Source of the DNA: CAXMMR01 sp965198995
GTDB taxonomy: Bacteria; Pseudomonadota; Alphaproteobacteria; Acetobacterales; Acetobacteraceae
DNA length: 64,000 nt
Assembly: GCA_965198995.1 (NCBI GenBank)
Contig: CBDAQG010000002.1
Span: 806,001-870,000, forward strand
Direction of reading: 5' to 3'
Shown here: one piece after another, positions 26,151 through 35,060 of the stretch
Numbering within the stretch: the stretch's first letter is position 1
How the letters are laid out: each line of letters starts with the position of its first letter
The notes under the pieces: model-generated
Seen by the model: only the letters and a program-made list of their open reading frames with translations
Told to the model about the DNA's origin: nothing
Databases searched by the model: none
Made by a program: the position numbers and the translations under genes

Positions 26151-26648
26151 GTGAGCAGTCGCCGCCGAGCCGCTCCGTCGACCGTGCCCAGCCTTGCTTT
26201 GTCGTTCGCGCTGCTGGTGCTCGCCGCCGCCTACGGGGCCGAGCGCATGGGCGTCGTCGCCTGCGCCCTCTGCCTGGTCGAACGCAAGCCCTGGTGGGCG
26301 ATCGCCGGCCTCGCCCTGCTGGCGCTGCTGCTGCCGTCGGCTCGGCGCGCGCTGCTCTGGCTCGCCGTCCTCGCGGGCGTGGTCGCCACCGGGCTCGGCC
26401 TGCTGCATCTCGGCGTCGAGTGGGGCTGGTGGCCGAGCCCGCTGCCTGAATGCGCCGCCCCGCGCCTCGCCTCCGGCAGCATCGCCGCCCGCCTCGCCTC
26501 GATGCCGCTCCGCCCGAGCAAGCCCTGCGACGACCCAACCTACCTGGTGCCCGGCCTGCCGCTCTCCATGGCCGCGATGCAGACGCTCGCCGCCCTGGCG
26601 TTCTCCGCCATCCTCGCCATCTCGCTCAGGACAAGGAGCACCCGATGA
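26151..26648 (+). CDS. DsbB-like disulfide bond formation protein
   Basis: The 165-residue inner-membrane protein has four hydrophobic helices. The DsbB quinone-proximal pair CALC (in VVACALCLVERKPWW) and the periplasmic cysteines in LPECAAP and KPCDDPTY are present. It would re-oxidise DsbA with ubiquinone as acceptor. It starts at a GTG 10 bp after otsB and overlaps coq7 by ATGA (26645-26648). The adjacency to a ubiquinone-synthesis gene fits its electron acceptor, though this is inference. Confidence 0.88.
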   Translation: MSSRRRAAPSTVPSLALSFALLVLAAAYGAERMGVVACALCLVERKPWWAIAGLALLALLLPSARRALLWLAVLAGVVATGLGLLHLGVEWGWWPSPLPECAAPRLASGSIAARLASMPLRPSKPCDDPTYLVPGLPLSMAAMQTLAALAFSAILAISLRTRSTR

Positions 26649-27238
26649 GCGACGCCCCCCTGACCAGCCCCTCTCTCAGCAACTCCGCCCTGGGCGAGCC
26701 GCCCCTGCGCCTGCCCGGCGACATGAGCCAGCGCGCCGAGATCGAGCAGATGATCCGCGTCGACCACGCCGGCGAATACGGCGCCAAGCGCATCTATCAG
26801 GGCCAGCTCGCCGTGCTCGGCCGCACCGACAAGGGCGACATCCTGCGCCACATGCAGGCCCAGGAGCAGGTCCACCTCGACACCTTCGCCGCCCTCGTCG
26901 CCCGCCGCCGCGTTCGCCCCACCGCGCTGCTGCCGCTTTGGCACCTCGCCGGCTACGCCCTCGGCGCCGCCACCGCCGCCCTCGGCACCCGCGCCGCCAT
27001 GGCCTGCACCGTCGCCGTCGAGGAGGCAATCGACGAGCACTACGCCGCCCAGGCCGCTACCCTCCCCGCCGACGAGCACGAGCTGCGCGCCACCATCGAG
27101 CGCTTTCGCGCCGAGGAGCTGGAGCACCGCGACATCGGCCTGGAGAACGAGGCCGAGCTGGCGCCCGCCTACAAGGTGATGAGCCGGGTGATCAAGGCCG
27201 GGTGCAAGATCGCGATCGCGATCAGTGAGAAAGTGTGA
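26645..27238 (+). CDS. coq7: Demethoxyubiquinone hydroxylase (Coq7)
   Basis: The 197-residue di-iron carboxylate enzyme hydroxylates a late ubiquinone precursor at the membrane. Ligand motifs are seen in order: RVDHAGEYGAKRIY, QEQVHLDTFAAL, VAVEEAIDEHYAAQ and EELEHRDIGLENEA. The fold is a ferritin-like four-helix bundle. The ATG at 26645 overlaps the dsbB stop. The last gene of the overlapping run, it ends against an AT-rich inverted-arm element that may terminate transcription. Confidence 0.95.
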   Translation: MSDAPLTSPSLSNSALGEPPLRLPGDMSQRAEIEQMIRVDHAGEYGAKRIYQGQLAVLGRTDKGDILRHMQAQEQVHLDTFAALVARRRVRPTALLPLWHLAGYALGAATAALGTRAAMACTVAVEEAIDEHYAAQAATLPADEHELRATIERFRAEELEHRDIGLENEAELAPAYKVMSRVIKAGCKIAIAISEKV

Positions 27239-27346
27239 AGCGGTGCTTTGTTGAAAAAAGAACCAAAAAACTTTTGCTCGTAAGCCGGTCAGCGTCCTAA
27301 ACGGATGAAAGTTTTTTGCTTCTTTTTTCAAAAAAGAAGCCCTTCC
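27238..27346. repeat. AT-rich inverted-arm element, copy 3
   Basis: The left arm at 27241-27285 (GTGCTTTGTTGAAAAAAGAACC then AAAAAACTTTTGCTCG) has lost stem pairing. The right arm at 27307-27346 (GAAAGTTTTTTGCTTC then TTTTTTCAAAAAAGAAGC) is intact. The spacer is 25-30 bp. It lies between convergent genes. Confidence 0.75.
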
Positions 27347-27733
27347 TCATCCTCGCCTGACAATCGCCAGCACAAACGCCCCAAACAGCCCGCCCGTGAC
27401 CGTGAACGCCGCGATCACGATGCGCAGTCGAAAGCCGACATCGTCCGCCTCGGCCTGAAAGGCCGAGCGCATCCGCAGCCGCTCGGCTTGCAGGCTCGCC
27501 TCGGTGGTGCCGATCTTGTCGGCGCTGTCGCCCAGCGCATCCTGCAGCAGCCCCAGCCGGCCCCCATCCCCGGCCCGCTCCGCCGCCAGCGCCTGATCCA
27601 GGGCCGTCTCCCGCGCAAGTGCCCGATCCAGCGGGATTTGCGCCGCATAGGTGGCAAACGCTCCCAGCAACCCGACCACGGCGAACGCCATCATCAGGAA
27701 CGCCGTCCAGCTACCGATTTCGCGCGTTGCCAT
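27347..27733 (-). CDS. Hypothetical membrane protein with two transmembrane segments
   Basis: The 128-residue protein has a hydrophobic helix at residues 9-31 ([20 protein letters not shown]), an Ala/Glu/Arg-rich predicted coiled-coil loop (about 35-100), and a second helix ([21 protein letters not shown]). I recognise no family. Topology suggests both ends in the cytoplasm with a helical periplasmic hairpin. A diverged GC-rich repeat (27738-27787) covers its 5' region. Confidence 0.7.
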   Translation of the reverse strand: MATREIGSWTAFLMMAFAVVGLLGAFATYAAQIPLDRALARETALDQALAAERAGDGGRLGLLQDALGDSADKIGTTEASLQAERLRMRSAFQAEADDVGFRLRIVIAAFTVTGGLFGAFVLAIVRRG

Positions 27734-27790
27734 GGCGGCTGGGTCTGGAGCCTCGGCCCCGGCCGGTCAAGGCCGGCGCCCTTGCCTTCC

Positions 27791-27819
27791 TTGACACTGC
27801 CCCGTCCCTTGGCTACGTC
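27791..27819 (+). promoter_or_regulatory. Sigma-70-type promoter of rpmJ
   Basis: A perfect -35 TTGACA (27791-27796) is followed after 17 bp by TACGTC (27814-27819). The predicted start of transcription is only a few bases before the rpmJ ATG, so the message would be nearly leaderless. Confidence 0.55.
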
Positions 27820-27828
27820 GCCCGCACC

Positions 27829-27954
27829 ATGAAGATCCGCAACAGCCTCCGCGCCGCCAAGATGCGCGACAAGAACTGCCGCGTCGTGCGCCGCCACGGC
27901 CGCGTCTACATCATCAACAAGAAGAACCCGCGGATGAAGTGCCGGCAGGGCTAG
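27829..27954 (+). CDS. rpmJ: 50S ribosomal protein L36
   Basis: The 41-residue protein [20 protein letters not shown]...[18 protein letters not shown] is the L36 variant typical of alphaproteobacteria. A single cysteine in NCRVV and another near the end (KCRQG) remain, so the four-residue zinc ribbon is incomplete, as in the C-minus type. It binds 23S rRNA late in large-subunit assembly. It is monocistronic behind its own promoter. Confidence 0.97.
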   Translation: MKIRNSLRAAKMRDKNCRVVRRHGRVYIINKKNPRMKCRQG

Positions 27955-28016
27955 TTGCCGCTTGCCGGGTTCGCCCGGCGCTGCCATCTCCCGTCTTATA
28001 GAAGGGAGCTCGGCCA

Positions 28017-29468
28017 ATGATCCCGCTGCCTGCCCCAAGACAGGATGTGCTTGACCGTCGCGACGAGATCGTCGCCGGCCTTCGCCGCATCGTCCCCGCC
28101 AGCGGCGTCATCGCCGAGCCGACACTGCTCCGCCCCTACGAGACCGACGGCCTGGCCGCCTACCGCATGCCGCCGCTCGCCGTCGTGCTGCCCGAGACCA
28201 CCGAGCAGGTCGCCGAGGTGCTCGCCTTCCTGCACCACCTGCACGTCCGCGTCGTCCCCCGCGGCGCTGGCACCTCGCTCGCCGGCGGCGCCCTGCCGCT
28301 CGCCGACAGCGTCGTCCTCGGCCTGATGCGCATGAATCGCATCCTCGACATCGACTACGCCGACCGCTGCGCCACCGTCCAGGCTGGCGTCACCAACCTT
28401 GCCATCACCGGCGCCGTCCAAGCCCGCGGCTTCTTCTACGCCCCGGACCCGTCGAGCCAGCTCGCCTGCATGATCGGCGGCAACGTCGCGATGAACTCCG
28501 GCGGCGCCCACTGCCTCAAATACGGCGTCACCGCCAACAACCTGCTCGGCCTCACCGCCGTCACCATCGAGGGCGAGATCCTGCACCTCGGCGGCGACCA
28601 CCTGGACGCCGCCGGCTACGACTGGATGGGCCTCGTCACCGGCAGCGAAGGCCAGCTCCTGGTCGTCACCGAGGTCGTCGTGCGCATTCTGCACAGCCCC
28701 GAAGGCGCCCGCGCCATGCTGGTCGCCTTTTCGGCCAACGAGGTCGCCGGCGCCTGCGTCGACGCCATCATCGGCTCCGGCATCATCCCGGTCGCCCTCG
28801 AGTTCATGGACCGCCCGGCGATCCACGCCTGCGAGGCCTTTGCCCACGCCGGCTACCCGCTCGATGCCGAGGCGATGCTGATCATCGAGGTCGAGGGCTC
28901 GGTCGCCGAGCAGGACGAGCTGCTCGGCCGCATCGCCGAGCTCTGCGCCCCCTTCAACCCGCTCAGCCTGCGCGTCTCCGCCTCCGCCGAGGAGTCGCTG
29001 GCGATCTGGAAGGGCCGCAAGGGCGCGTTCGGCGCCATCGGCCGCATCAGCCCCGACTACCTCTGCATGGACGGCACCATCCCGACCTCGCAGCTGCCCA
29101 ACGTGCTGAACCGCATCAAGCAGATGAGCGCCGAGCACCGCCTGCAGGTCGCCAACATCTTCCACGCCGGCGACGGCAACCTCCACCCACTCATCATGTT
29201 CGACGCCAACGATCCCGACAGCTTCGCCCGCGCTGAAACCTTCGGCGCCGACATCCTCCGCCTCTGCGTCGAGGTCGGCGGGTGCCTGACCGGAGAGCAC
29301 GGCGTCGGCGCCGAAAAGCGCGACCTCATGGGCGTGCAGTTCACCCCGACCGAGCTCGCCCAGATGCGCCGCATCAAGTCCGCCTTCGACCCTGGCTGGC
29401 TGCTCAACCCTGCCAAGGTCTTTCCCTTGACCGCCGAGACCTCCGGCCTCGCCATCGCGGCAGAGTGA
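28017..29468 (+). CDS. glcD: Glycolate oxidase FAD-linked subunit
   Basis: The 483-residue protein is the flavin subunit that oxidises glycolate (or D-lactate) to the 2-oxo acid. The PCMH-type FAD domain shows VVLPETTEQVAEVLAF, VVPRGAGTSLAGGA, PDPSSQLACMIGGNVAMNSGG and LVTGSEGQLLVVTEV. The C-terminal cap has HAGDGNLHPLI and TGEHGVGAEKRDLM. The ATG at 28017 follows GAAGGGAG. It is followed by glcE and glcF, each separated by a composite repeat of about 210-260 bp, an unusual spacing for this operon. Confidence 0.95.
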   Translation: MIPLPAPRQDVLDRRDEIVAGLRRIVPASGVIAEPTLLRPYETDGLAAYRMPPLAVVLPETTEQVAEVLAFLHHLHVRVVPRGAGTSLAGGALPLADSVVLGLMRMNRILDIDYADRCATVQAGVTNLAITGAVQARGFFYAPDPSSQLACMIGGNVAMNSGGAHCLKYGVTANNLLGLTAVTIEGEILHLGGDHLDAAGYDWMGLVTGSEGQLLVVTEVVVRILHSPEGARAMLVAFSANEVAGACVDAIIGSGIIPVALEFMDRPAIHACEAFAHAGYPLDAEAMLIIEVEGSVAEQDELLGRIAELCAPFNPLSLRVSASAEESLAIWKGRKGAFGAIGRISPDYLCMDGTIPTSQLPNVLNRIKQMSAEHRLQVANIFHAGDGNLHPLIMFDANDPDSFARAETFGADILRLCVEVGGCLTGEHGVGAEKRDLMGVQFTPTELAQMRRIKSAFDPGWLLNPAKVFPLTAETSGLAIAAE

Positions 29469-29470
29469 GC

Positions 29471-29677
29471 AAGGCAAGGGGCTTTGCCCCTTGACCCCAT
29501 CAAAGGCGAAGCCTTCGGAATCCATCCGTGATCCATGCTCCACGCGCAAGACCGGTGACTGTGCGAACGGATGACTGGCCTGGCCAAGCAAGACAGTGCG
29601 TCGGCTCTTTTCAGATGACGGGGATCTGGGGCTTCAGGCCCCAGCGGGTCGAGGGCAGAGCCCTCGCCTTGCTGCCT
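29471..29677. repeat. Composite GC-rich element (B-end, core, inverted A-end)
   Basis: The left end has AAGGGGC-TTT-GCCCCTT, TGACCCC, a second hairpin AAAGGCGAAGCCTT and AATCCATCC. The right end, inverted, has CTGGGGCTTCAGGCCCCAG, CGGGTC and GAGGGCAGAGCCCTC. The core of about 100 bp includes TGGCCAAGCAAGA. It lies between glcD and glcE. Confidence 0.8.
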
Positions 29678-29679
29678 TG

Positions 29680-30846
29680 ATGACAGAGACCCCCGCCAGC
29701 GAAGCCGAGCTGGTCGAGCTCATCCGCTCCGCCCACGAGCCCCTCCTGGTCTGCGGCGCCGGCACCCGCCTGCCGATGCTCCGACCCGTCCACGCCCGCC
29801 GCCGTCTTTCGGCCGGCGCTCTTCGCGGCGTCACCCTGCATGCGCCCAAGGAGCTGGTGTTCTCCGCCCGCGCCGGCACCCCGCTTGCCGACGTCGAAGC
29901 GGTCCTCGCCAGCGACAATCAGATGCTGATCGCCGAGCCGCCCGACCTCTCGGCCCTGTTCGGCGCCGGCACGAACCCCACCCTGGGCGGCCTCGTCGCC
30001 ACCAACCTCTCCGGCCCCCGCCGCATCGCCGAAGGCGCCGTGCGCGACCACCTGCTCGGCGTGCGCGCCGTCAACGGCACCGGCGAGCTGATCCGCTCCG
30101 GCGGCCGGGTGCTCAAGAACGTCACCGGTCTCGATGTCGCCAAGCTCCTGGCCGGCAGCCACGGCACCCTCGCCGTGCTCAGCGAGGTCACCCTCAAAGT
30201 CCTGCCGCGCCCTGAGGCCACCGCCACCCTCGCCCTCTCCGGCCTCGACCCCACCGCCGCCGTGGTCGCTCTCTCCGCAGCCCTCGGCTCCCCCTACGGC
30301 GTCTCCGGCGCCGCCTACCTGCCCGACGGCGATCCGTCTGTGCCACCCGGCCCCGCCGCCCTCATCCGCATCGAAAACTTCGAAGCCAGCGTCCGCCACC
30401 GCATCGCCGGCCTGCGCGCCCTGCTCGCCGGCCAAGGCGCCCCCACCGTGCTCGACGACCCCGCCTCCCGCGCCCTCTGGCGCCAGATCCGCGACGCCAC
30501 GCCCCTGCAAGCCGCCCCTACCGATGCCGTCTGGCGCGTCTCCGTCCGCCCCTCCCGCGGGCCGGGCGTGCTCGCCGCCACCGGCCTGCGCGGCTTCCTC
30601 GACTGGGGCGGCGGTCTGGTCTGGCTCGCCGGACCCGCCGACGCGACCACCCACGCCACCGTCCGCGCCGCCGCCCAGGCTGCCGGCGGCACCTGGATGC
30701 TCCTGCGCGGCTCCAAGCCGCTCAACTCAACAGTCGACGTCGTCCCGCCCGAACCCCCGGCTCTCGCCGCCATCACTCGTCGCGTCAAAGCCGCCTTCGA
30801 CCCGTCCGGCATTCTCAATCCTGGGCGGATCTATGCGGATCTCTAG
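29680..30846 (+). CDS. glcE: Glycolate oxidase FAD-binding subunit GlcE
   Basis: The 388-residue second flavin subunit of glycolate oxidase has TPLADVEAVLASDNQMLIAEPP, GTNPTLGGLVATNLSGPRRI, DHLLGVRAVNGTGELIRSGGRVLKNVTG and KAAFDPSGILNPGRIY at the C-terminus. These are FAD-domain blocks, and it is shorter than GlcD as expected. The ATG at 29680 begins MTETPASEAELVELIRSA immediately after the repeat. Upstream residues in the open frame are repeat-encoded. Confidence 0.94.
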   Translation: MTETPASEAELVELIRSAHEPLLVCGAGTRLPMLRPVHARRRLSAGALRGVTLHAPKELVFSARAGTPLADVEAVLASDNQMLIAEPPDLSALFGAGTNPTLGGLVATNLSGPRRIAEGAVRDHLLGVRAVNGTGELIRSGGRVLKNVTGLDVAKLLAGSHGTLAVLSEVTLKVLPRPEATATLALSGLDPTAAVVALSAALGSPYGVSGAAYLPDGDPSVPPGPAALIRIENFEASVRHRIAGLRALLAGQGAPTVLDDPASRALWRQIRDATPLQAAPTDAVWRVSVRPSRGPGVLAATGLRGFLDWGGGLVWLAGPADATTHATVRAAAQAAGGTWMLLRGSKPLNSTVDVVPPEPPALAAITRRVKAAFDPSGILNPGRIYADL

Positions 30847-31098
30847 GCAAGGCAAGGCAAAGCAAGGCAAGGCAAGGCAAGGGGCTTTGCCCCTTGACCC
30901 CATCAAAGGCGGAGCCTTTGAAATCCATTTATAAGAGTCTCTCAATCGGCACGATCCATGGCGACGTGAGGCGAATTGAAATGGCTCCGCCAAGCAAGAA
31001 GAAAGATCGATGTTGATCCCCAAGTAATCGGGGTCTGGGGCCTCCCGGCCCCAGCGGGTCAAGGGCAGAGCCCTTACCTTGCCTTGCCTTGCCGTCCT
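30847..31098. repeat. Composite GC-rich element with GGCAA tandem runs
   Basis: Same architecture as the glcD-glcE copy: B-end with AAGGGGCTTTGCCCCTT and AAAGGCGGAGCCTTT, a core with GGCTCCGCCAAGCAAGAAG, and an inverted A-end. Its outer edges carry tandem AAGGC/GCCTT pentamers (left 30847-30880, right about 31075-31092), which extends the terminal inverted repeat. Confidence 0.8.
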
Positions 31099-31117
31099 TC
31101 TTCCAAGGGTCCTCCGC

Positions 31118-32470
31118 ATGCGCACCGAGTTCACCGCCGAGCAGCTCCGGGATCCGCAGACCGCCGCCTCCAACCAGGTCCTGCGCACCTGCGTTCATTG
31201 CGGCCTTTGCACTGCCACCTGCCCGACCTTCGTCCTCCTCGGCGACGAGCTCGACAGCCCGCGCGGCCGCATCTACCTCATCAAGGACATGCTGGAGACC
31301 GGCCGTCCGGCGACCAAGGAGGTCGTCACCCACGTCGACCGCTGTCTCTCCTGCCTGGCCTGCATGACGACGTGCCCTTCCGGCGTGAACTACATGCACC
31401 TGGTCGACCACGCCCGTCAGTACATCGAGGACACCTACGCCCGCCCCTGGCACGAGCGCTGGATGCGCAACGTCCTGGCGACTGTCCTGCCGAGCCCTCG
31501 CCTGTTCCGCGTCGCCCTGTCCGCCGCCCGCCTCGGCCGCCCGTTCGCCCGGCTGATCCCCGGCCGTGCGCTGCCGGCCCAGCGCCTGCGCGCCATGCTG
31601 CGCCTCGCCCCCGCCCGCCTGCCGCCGCCGAGCCCGCTGCAGCGCCCCGGCGTGCGTCCGGCCGAGGGCGCCCGCCGCGGCCGCGTCGCCCTGCTCACCG
31701 GCTGTGCCCAGACCGTGCTCGCGCCCGAGATCAACGAGGCCACCATCCGCCTGCTCACCCGCCTCGGCATCGAGGTCGTGGTCGCTCCCGGGGTCGGCTG
31801 CTGCGGCGCCCTGACCCACCACATGGGCCGCCATGCCGCCGCCATCGCCACCATCCGCCAGGCCGTTGCCGGCTGGTCGCGCGAGCTGGACGGGGCAGGG
31901 CTCGACGCGATCGTCATCAACACCTCGGGCTGCGGCACCACGGTGAAGGATTACGGCTTCATCTGCCGCAACGAGCCCGAGCCGCTCCGCGCTGACGCCG
32001 CCCGCATTGCCTCGCTCGCCGTCGACGTCACCGAGTACCTCGCCCGCATCGGCTACGCGCCCACCCGCGAACCCCCCGGCCTCACCGTCGCCTACCACTC
32101 CGCCTGCTCGCTCCAGCACGGCCAGCGCGTCACCGCCGAGCCCAAGCGCCTGCTCGCCGCCGCCGGCTTCACCGTGGTCGAGCCCGCCGATCCCCATCTC
32201 TGCTGCGGCTCCGCCGGCACCTACAACATCGTCCAGCCCGAGATCGCCGACCGCCTGCGCACCCGCAAGCTCGACACCATTGCGGCTCTGCAACCCAACC
32301 TGGTCGCCGCCGGCAACATCGGCTGCATCACCCAGCTCTCCGGCACCGGCCTGCCGGTGGTCCACACCGTGGCGCTGCTCGACTGGATGGCGGGCGGGCC
32401 TCGGCCTCTCGCGTTAAGCCAGGAAGGCTGGGGGAGCGGGCCGCTCCCCCAGACCCCCGGCACCCGTTAA
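31118..32470 (+). CDS. glcF: Glycolate oxidase iron-sulfur subunit
   Basis: The 450-residue protein carries two [4Fe-4S] ferredoxin motifs, CVHCGLCTATCP and CLSCLACMTTCP, and two CCG domains (GVGCCGALTHHMG, LCCGSAGTYNIV). It passes electrons from the GlcD/GlcE flavins to the respiratory chain. The ATG at 31118 (MRTEFTAEQL) begins the conserved region. The last 13 residues (GWGSGPLPQTPGTR region) are encoded by a hairpin repeat and are not family-like. Confidence 0.95.
   Translation: MRTEFTAEQLRDPQTAASNQVLRTCVHCGLCTATCPTFVLLGDELDSPRGRIYLIKDMLETGRPATKEVVTHVDRCLSCLACMTTCPSGVNYMHLVDHARQYIEDTYARPWHERWMRNVLATVLPSPRLFRVALSAARLGRPFARLIPGRALPAQRLRAMLRLAPARLPPPSPLQRPGVRPAEGARRGRVALLTGCAQTVLAPEINEATIRLLTRLGIEVVVAPGVGCCGALTHHMGRHAAAIATIRQAVAGWSRELDGAGLDAIVINTSGCGTTVKDYGFICRNEPEPLRADAARIASLAVDVTEYLARIGYAPTREPPGLTVAYHSACSLQHGQRVTAEPKRLLAAAGFTVVEPADPHLCCGSAGTYNIVQPEIADRLRTRKLDTIAALQPNLVAAGNIGCITQLSGTGLPVVHTVALLDWMAGGPRPLALSQEGWGSGPLPQTPGTR
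32421..32461. repeat. Partial GC-rich hairpin element overlapping glcF end
   Basis: AGGAAGGCTGGGGGAGCGGG continues into CCGCTCCCCCAGACCCC, giving a long perfect hairpin (stem CTGGGGGAGCGG) plus the family AGACCCC tail. Only one hairpin of the usual two remains. Confidence 0.6.
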
Positions 32471-32558
32471 GACACCACCCGCCTTGAAACGGCCGCCGCC
32501 CTCAACCCATCCTGCCTGCTCCCCGGTCGCCAGCAACCGGGCGTGGGCAACGCCCGGC

Positions 32559-32586
32559 AGTCTTGCCTAAAGGCAAGACTTCTTTA
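32559..32586. terminator. Hairpin terminator after glcF
   Basis: AGTCTTGCC (32559-32567) pairs perfectly with GGCAAGACT (32572-32580) over loop TAAA, followed by TCTTTAAA. A near-identical hairpin (AATCTTGCC/GGCAAGATT) lies at about 59098-59120. It can serve glcF and is also just downstream of the convergent nei gene. Confidence 0.65.
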
Positions 32587-32607
32587 AACCGCTGACATAA
32601 AACAGTA

Positions 32608-33453
32608 TTACTGTGTTGAGTGGGGCTGGCAATGTCCGCACCAATACAGCCTCCGGCCGCCCATCATCTCGCTCAGCACCGCCTCGCCGCACACCCGGCA
32701 CGGCTCGCCCGCCCGGTGCGCGACGTAGGTCGATCCGCCCCGCCGGTTTCGCCCGCCCCGATGCGCGTCCGCGACCGTGACGATGCGCCCTTGCCGCACC
32801 CCGTCCGCCAACAGCGCCGCCAAGTCCGTCCACAGCGCCGCCCAAACATCTTGCTGTATTTCACGCCCTGCCAAAAACGGACTGAGCCCGGCCCGGAACA
32901 GCACCTCGGCTCGGTAGATGTTCCCGATCCCCGCCACGATGTCCTGCCGCATCAGCAGCAGCCCGATCGACATCCGCGACTTGTTCAGCTTCGCATAGGC
33001 ACGGTCGGGGTCCGCGTCATCCCGCAGCGGGTCCTCGCCCAGCCGCGCCATCGCCAGCGCCTTCTCCGCCGGGCTGATCACCTCGCACGCCGTCGGCCCG
33101 CTCAAATCCGCCAGGTGCCGCCCCGCCACCAGCCGCAGCCGCACCAAACCCCGCGGCTCGGGCGGAAACGCTTCCCCCGCCGCCGCGCGGTTGCGCCGGC
33201 CGATCCCCTGCAGCCCCTCGCCGGCAAACCGCCACATGCCATACAGGCCCAGATGCACCCGCAGCCAGACATGCTCGGAAAACCCGAGGAACATCTGCTT
33301 GCCCTGCGCCTCCGCCTGGCCCAGCACATGCCCGTCCAGCAGCGCCGCCCCCTCGGCAAACCGCCCCTGCGGCGAGCTCGCATCCACCTGCTTGCCGACG
33401 AACTGGTCGCGAAAGGCGGCGGCGAGGCGATGGACTGTGTGGCCTTCAGGCAT
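32608..33453 (-). CDS. Fpg/Nei family DNA glycosylase
   Basis: The 281-residue base-excision repair enzyme starts MPEGHTVHRLAAAF, where Pro2 is the catalytic imine-forming residue and Glu3 the proton donor. The PEGHT variant is of the Nei (endonuclease VIII) type, unlike the PELPE of MutM. NKSRMSIGLLLMRQDIVAGIGNIYRAEVLF is the H2TH region, and a C-terminal zinc finger has CRVCG...WCGHCQ. It removes oxidised pyrimidines from DNA. The ATG at 33453 is fixed by the need for Pro2. Confidence 0.93.
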   Translation of the reverse strand: MPEGHTVHRLAAAFRDQFVGKQVDASSPQGRFAEGAALLDGHVLGQAEAQGKQMFLGFSEHVWLRVHLGLYGMWRFAGEGLQGIGRRNRAAAGEAFPPEPRGLVRLRLVAGRHLADLSGPTACEVISPAEKALAMARLGEDPLRDDADPDRAYAKLNKSRMSIGLLLMRQDIVAGIGNIYRAEVLFRAGLSPFLAGREIQQDVWAALWTDLAALLADGVRQGRIVTVADAHRGGRNRRGGSTYVAHRAGEPCRVCGEAVLSEMMGGRRLYWCGHCQPHSTQ

Positions 33454-33456
33454 CGA

Positions 33457-33516
33457 GGAAGGCCGGAGGCTCTGCCTCAGGACTCCGCTGGGGCCTGAGG
33501 CCCCAGACCCCCATCA
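33457..33516. repeat. GC-rich double-hairpin element, A-end
   Basis: GGAGGC-TCT-GCCTC and CTGGGGCC-TGA-GGCCCCAG followed by ACCCCCATC, between the Rieske-FAD gene stop and the nei start. Confidence 0.8.
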
Positions 33517-33517
33517 C

Positions 33518-34999
33518 TTAAGGAGCAAAGGGGAATGAGGCGGCCAGCGCGGCCGTCTCGGCCTCGCGTTGGCAGGCCACCACGCCAACCACCTGGCCGT
33601 CCCGCATCTGCCTGGCAATGAATTTCATCGCATCCGGATCCCCATCCACCACCACCTCGTCGAACGACGACGGGTGCCCCAGCAGCTCGATCCGGTTGCC
33701 GTGGTGATACGTCCAGTAGAACGGCACCTCCTCGAATGTCGCGCCACCGCCGAGCATGTTCCGCGCCGCCACCCGCGCCTGCTGCTGCGCCACCCGCCAG
33801 TGTTCCACCCGGATCGTTCCCTCGCCGAACGGGAATTTCGCGATGTCCCCCGCCGCATACAGCCCGTCTGCCACCCGCATCCCGCCATCCACCGCCAGGC
33901 TGCCATCCTCCTCGCGCGGCAGGCCGGTCGCGAAGTCGGTCGCCGGGTGCACCCCGATCGCCACCAGCACGATCTCCGCGCCCAGCCTCCGCCCGCTCTC
34001 CAGCACCACGCCCGTCGCCCGGTCCCGCCCCTCGATCGCCACCACCTTGCCGGTCACGAAGGCGACGCCGTTCGCCTCGTGCAGCCGCCGCAGCGCCCGC
34101 GCCACCTCCAGCCCGAACTGCTTGGCGAACGGCATCTCCCTCGGCGTGACCGCGGTCACCGCCAGCCCATGCTTGCTGAGCGCCGAGGCCGCCTCCAGCC
34201 CGATGAAGCCGCCGCCGATGATCACCGCCCGCGCGTTCTCCTGCGCCTGCGGCAGGATCGCTCGCGCGTCCTCCAGCGAGCGCAACAGATGCACCCCGGC
34301 AAGCCCGGCCCCCGGAATGTCGAGCGTGTTCGGCGCGCCGCCGGGGCAGAGCAGGGCGGCGTCGTAGGCGATGACGCCGCCATCCGCCAGCGTCACCCGC
34401 CTGGCCGCCGCGTCGAGCGCCGTCGCGACGCCCTGCCGCCGCTCGATCCGCTGGTCGACGTAGAACCCGGCCGGCCGCAACGGCGCCACGTCCTCCGGCT
34501 TCATCCCGCCCTCCAGCACGAACTTGCTGAGCGCCGTACGGTCATACGGCGCGTCCGGCTCCGCCCCGAGCAGCACCACTCGGCCGCCAAAGCCGAACTC
34601 CCGCAGCGCCGCCGCCGCCGCCGTGCCCGCCGCCCCGGCGCCGACGATCAGGAACGTCCGGTCATCGGTCGCACTCGCAGCCGCCGGCCGCGCCATCGGC
34701 TCGGCCGCCACCAGCACCGCCTCGCCGTCGAGCCTGGCCTCGTAGCGGGGCAGGGGATCAAGCGGTGGCGGCTCCAGCAGCGCCCCGTCCGCCACCGCGA
34801 ACATCCCCTTGTGCCACGGACAGACGATCCGCCCGTTGCACACCGCCCCTTGCTCAAGCGGCGCCCCGGCATGCGGGCAAGTCGCCCCATAGGCCCGCAC
34901 CGCCTCGCCGTCCCGCACCAGGATGATGTCGGTGTCGCCCACCCGCACCTTGAGCGGCCGGTCATGGGGGATTTCACTGAATGTCGCGACCCGCTGCAT
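33518..34999 (-). CDS. Rieske-FAD oxidoreductase (ferredoxin/rubredoxin reductase-like)
   Basis: The 493-residue protein joins an N-terminal Rieske [2Fe-2S] domain (CPHAGAPL at about 42 and CPWHKGMF at about 60) to a two-dinucleotide-fold flavoprotein. Its FAD site is LIVGAGAAGTAAAAAL (about 118), its NAD(P)H site VIIGGGFIGLEAASAL (about 260), and GLYAAGDIAKF is the FAD-pyrophosphate motif. This is the AIF-like/NirD-reductase arrangement. It likely moves electrons from NAD(P)H to an oxygenase or ferredoxin; no partner is adjacent. The ATG at 34999 follows GGGAGCG. The open frame upstream is repeat-derived. Confidence 0.9.
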   Translation of the reverse strand: MQRVATFSEIPHDRPLKVRVGDTDIILVRDGEAVRAYGATCPHAGAPLEQGAVCNGRIVCPWHKGMFAVADGALLEPPPLDPLPRYEARLDGEAVLVAAEPMARPAAASATDDRTFLIVGAGAAGTAAAAALREFGFGGRVVLLGAEPDAPYDRTALSKFVLEGGMKPEDVAPLRPAGFYVDQRIERRQGVATALDAAARRVTLADGGVIAYDAALLCPGGAPNTLDIPGAGLAGVHLLRSLEDARAILPQAQENARAVIIGGGFIGLEAASALSKHGLAVTAVTPREMPFAKQFGLEVARALRRLHEANGVAFVTGKVVAIEGRDRATGVVLESGRRLGAEIVLVAIGVHPATDFATGLPREEDGSLAVDGGMRVADGLYAAGDIAKFPFGEGTIRVEHWRVAQQQARVAARNMLGGGATFEEVPFYWTYHHGNRIELLGHPSSFDEVVVDGDPDAMKFIARQMRDGQVVGVVACQREAETAALAASFPFAP

Positions 35000-35060
35000 C
35001 TGACGCTCCCCGATTACCGGATGCGAATGCATCTGCCGAAAGCCGGTTCCAAGGCGACGA

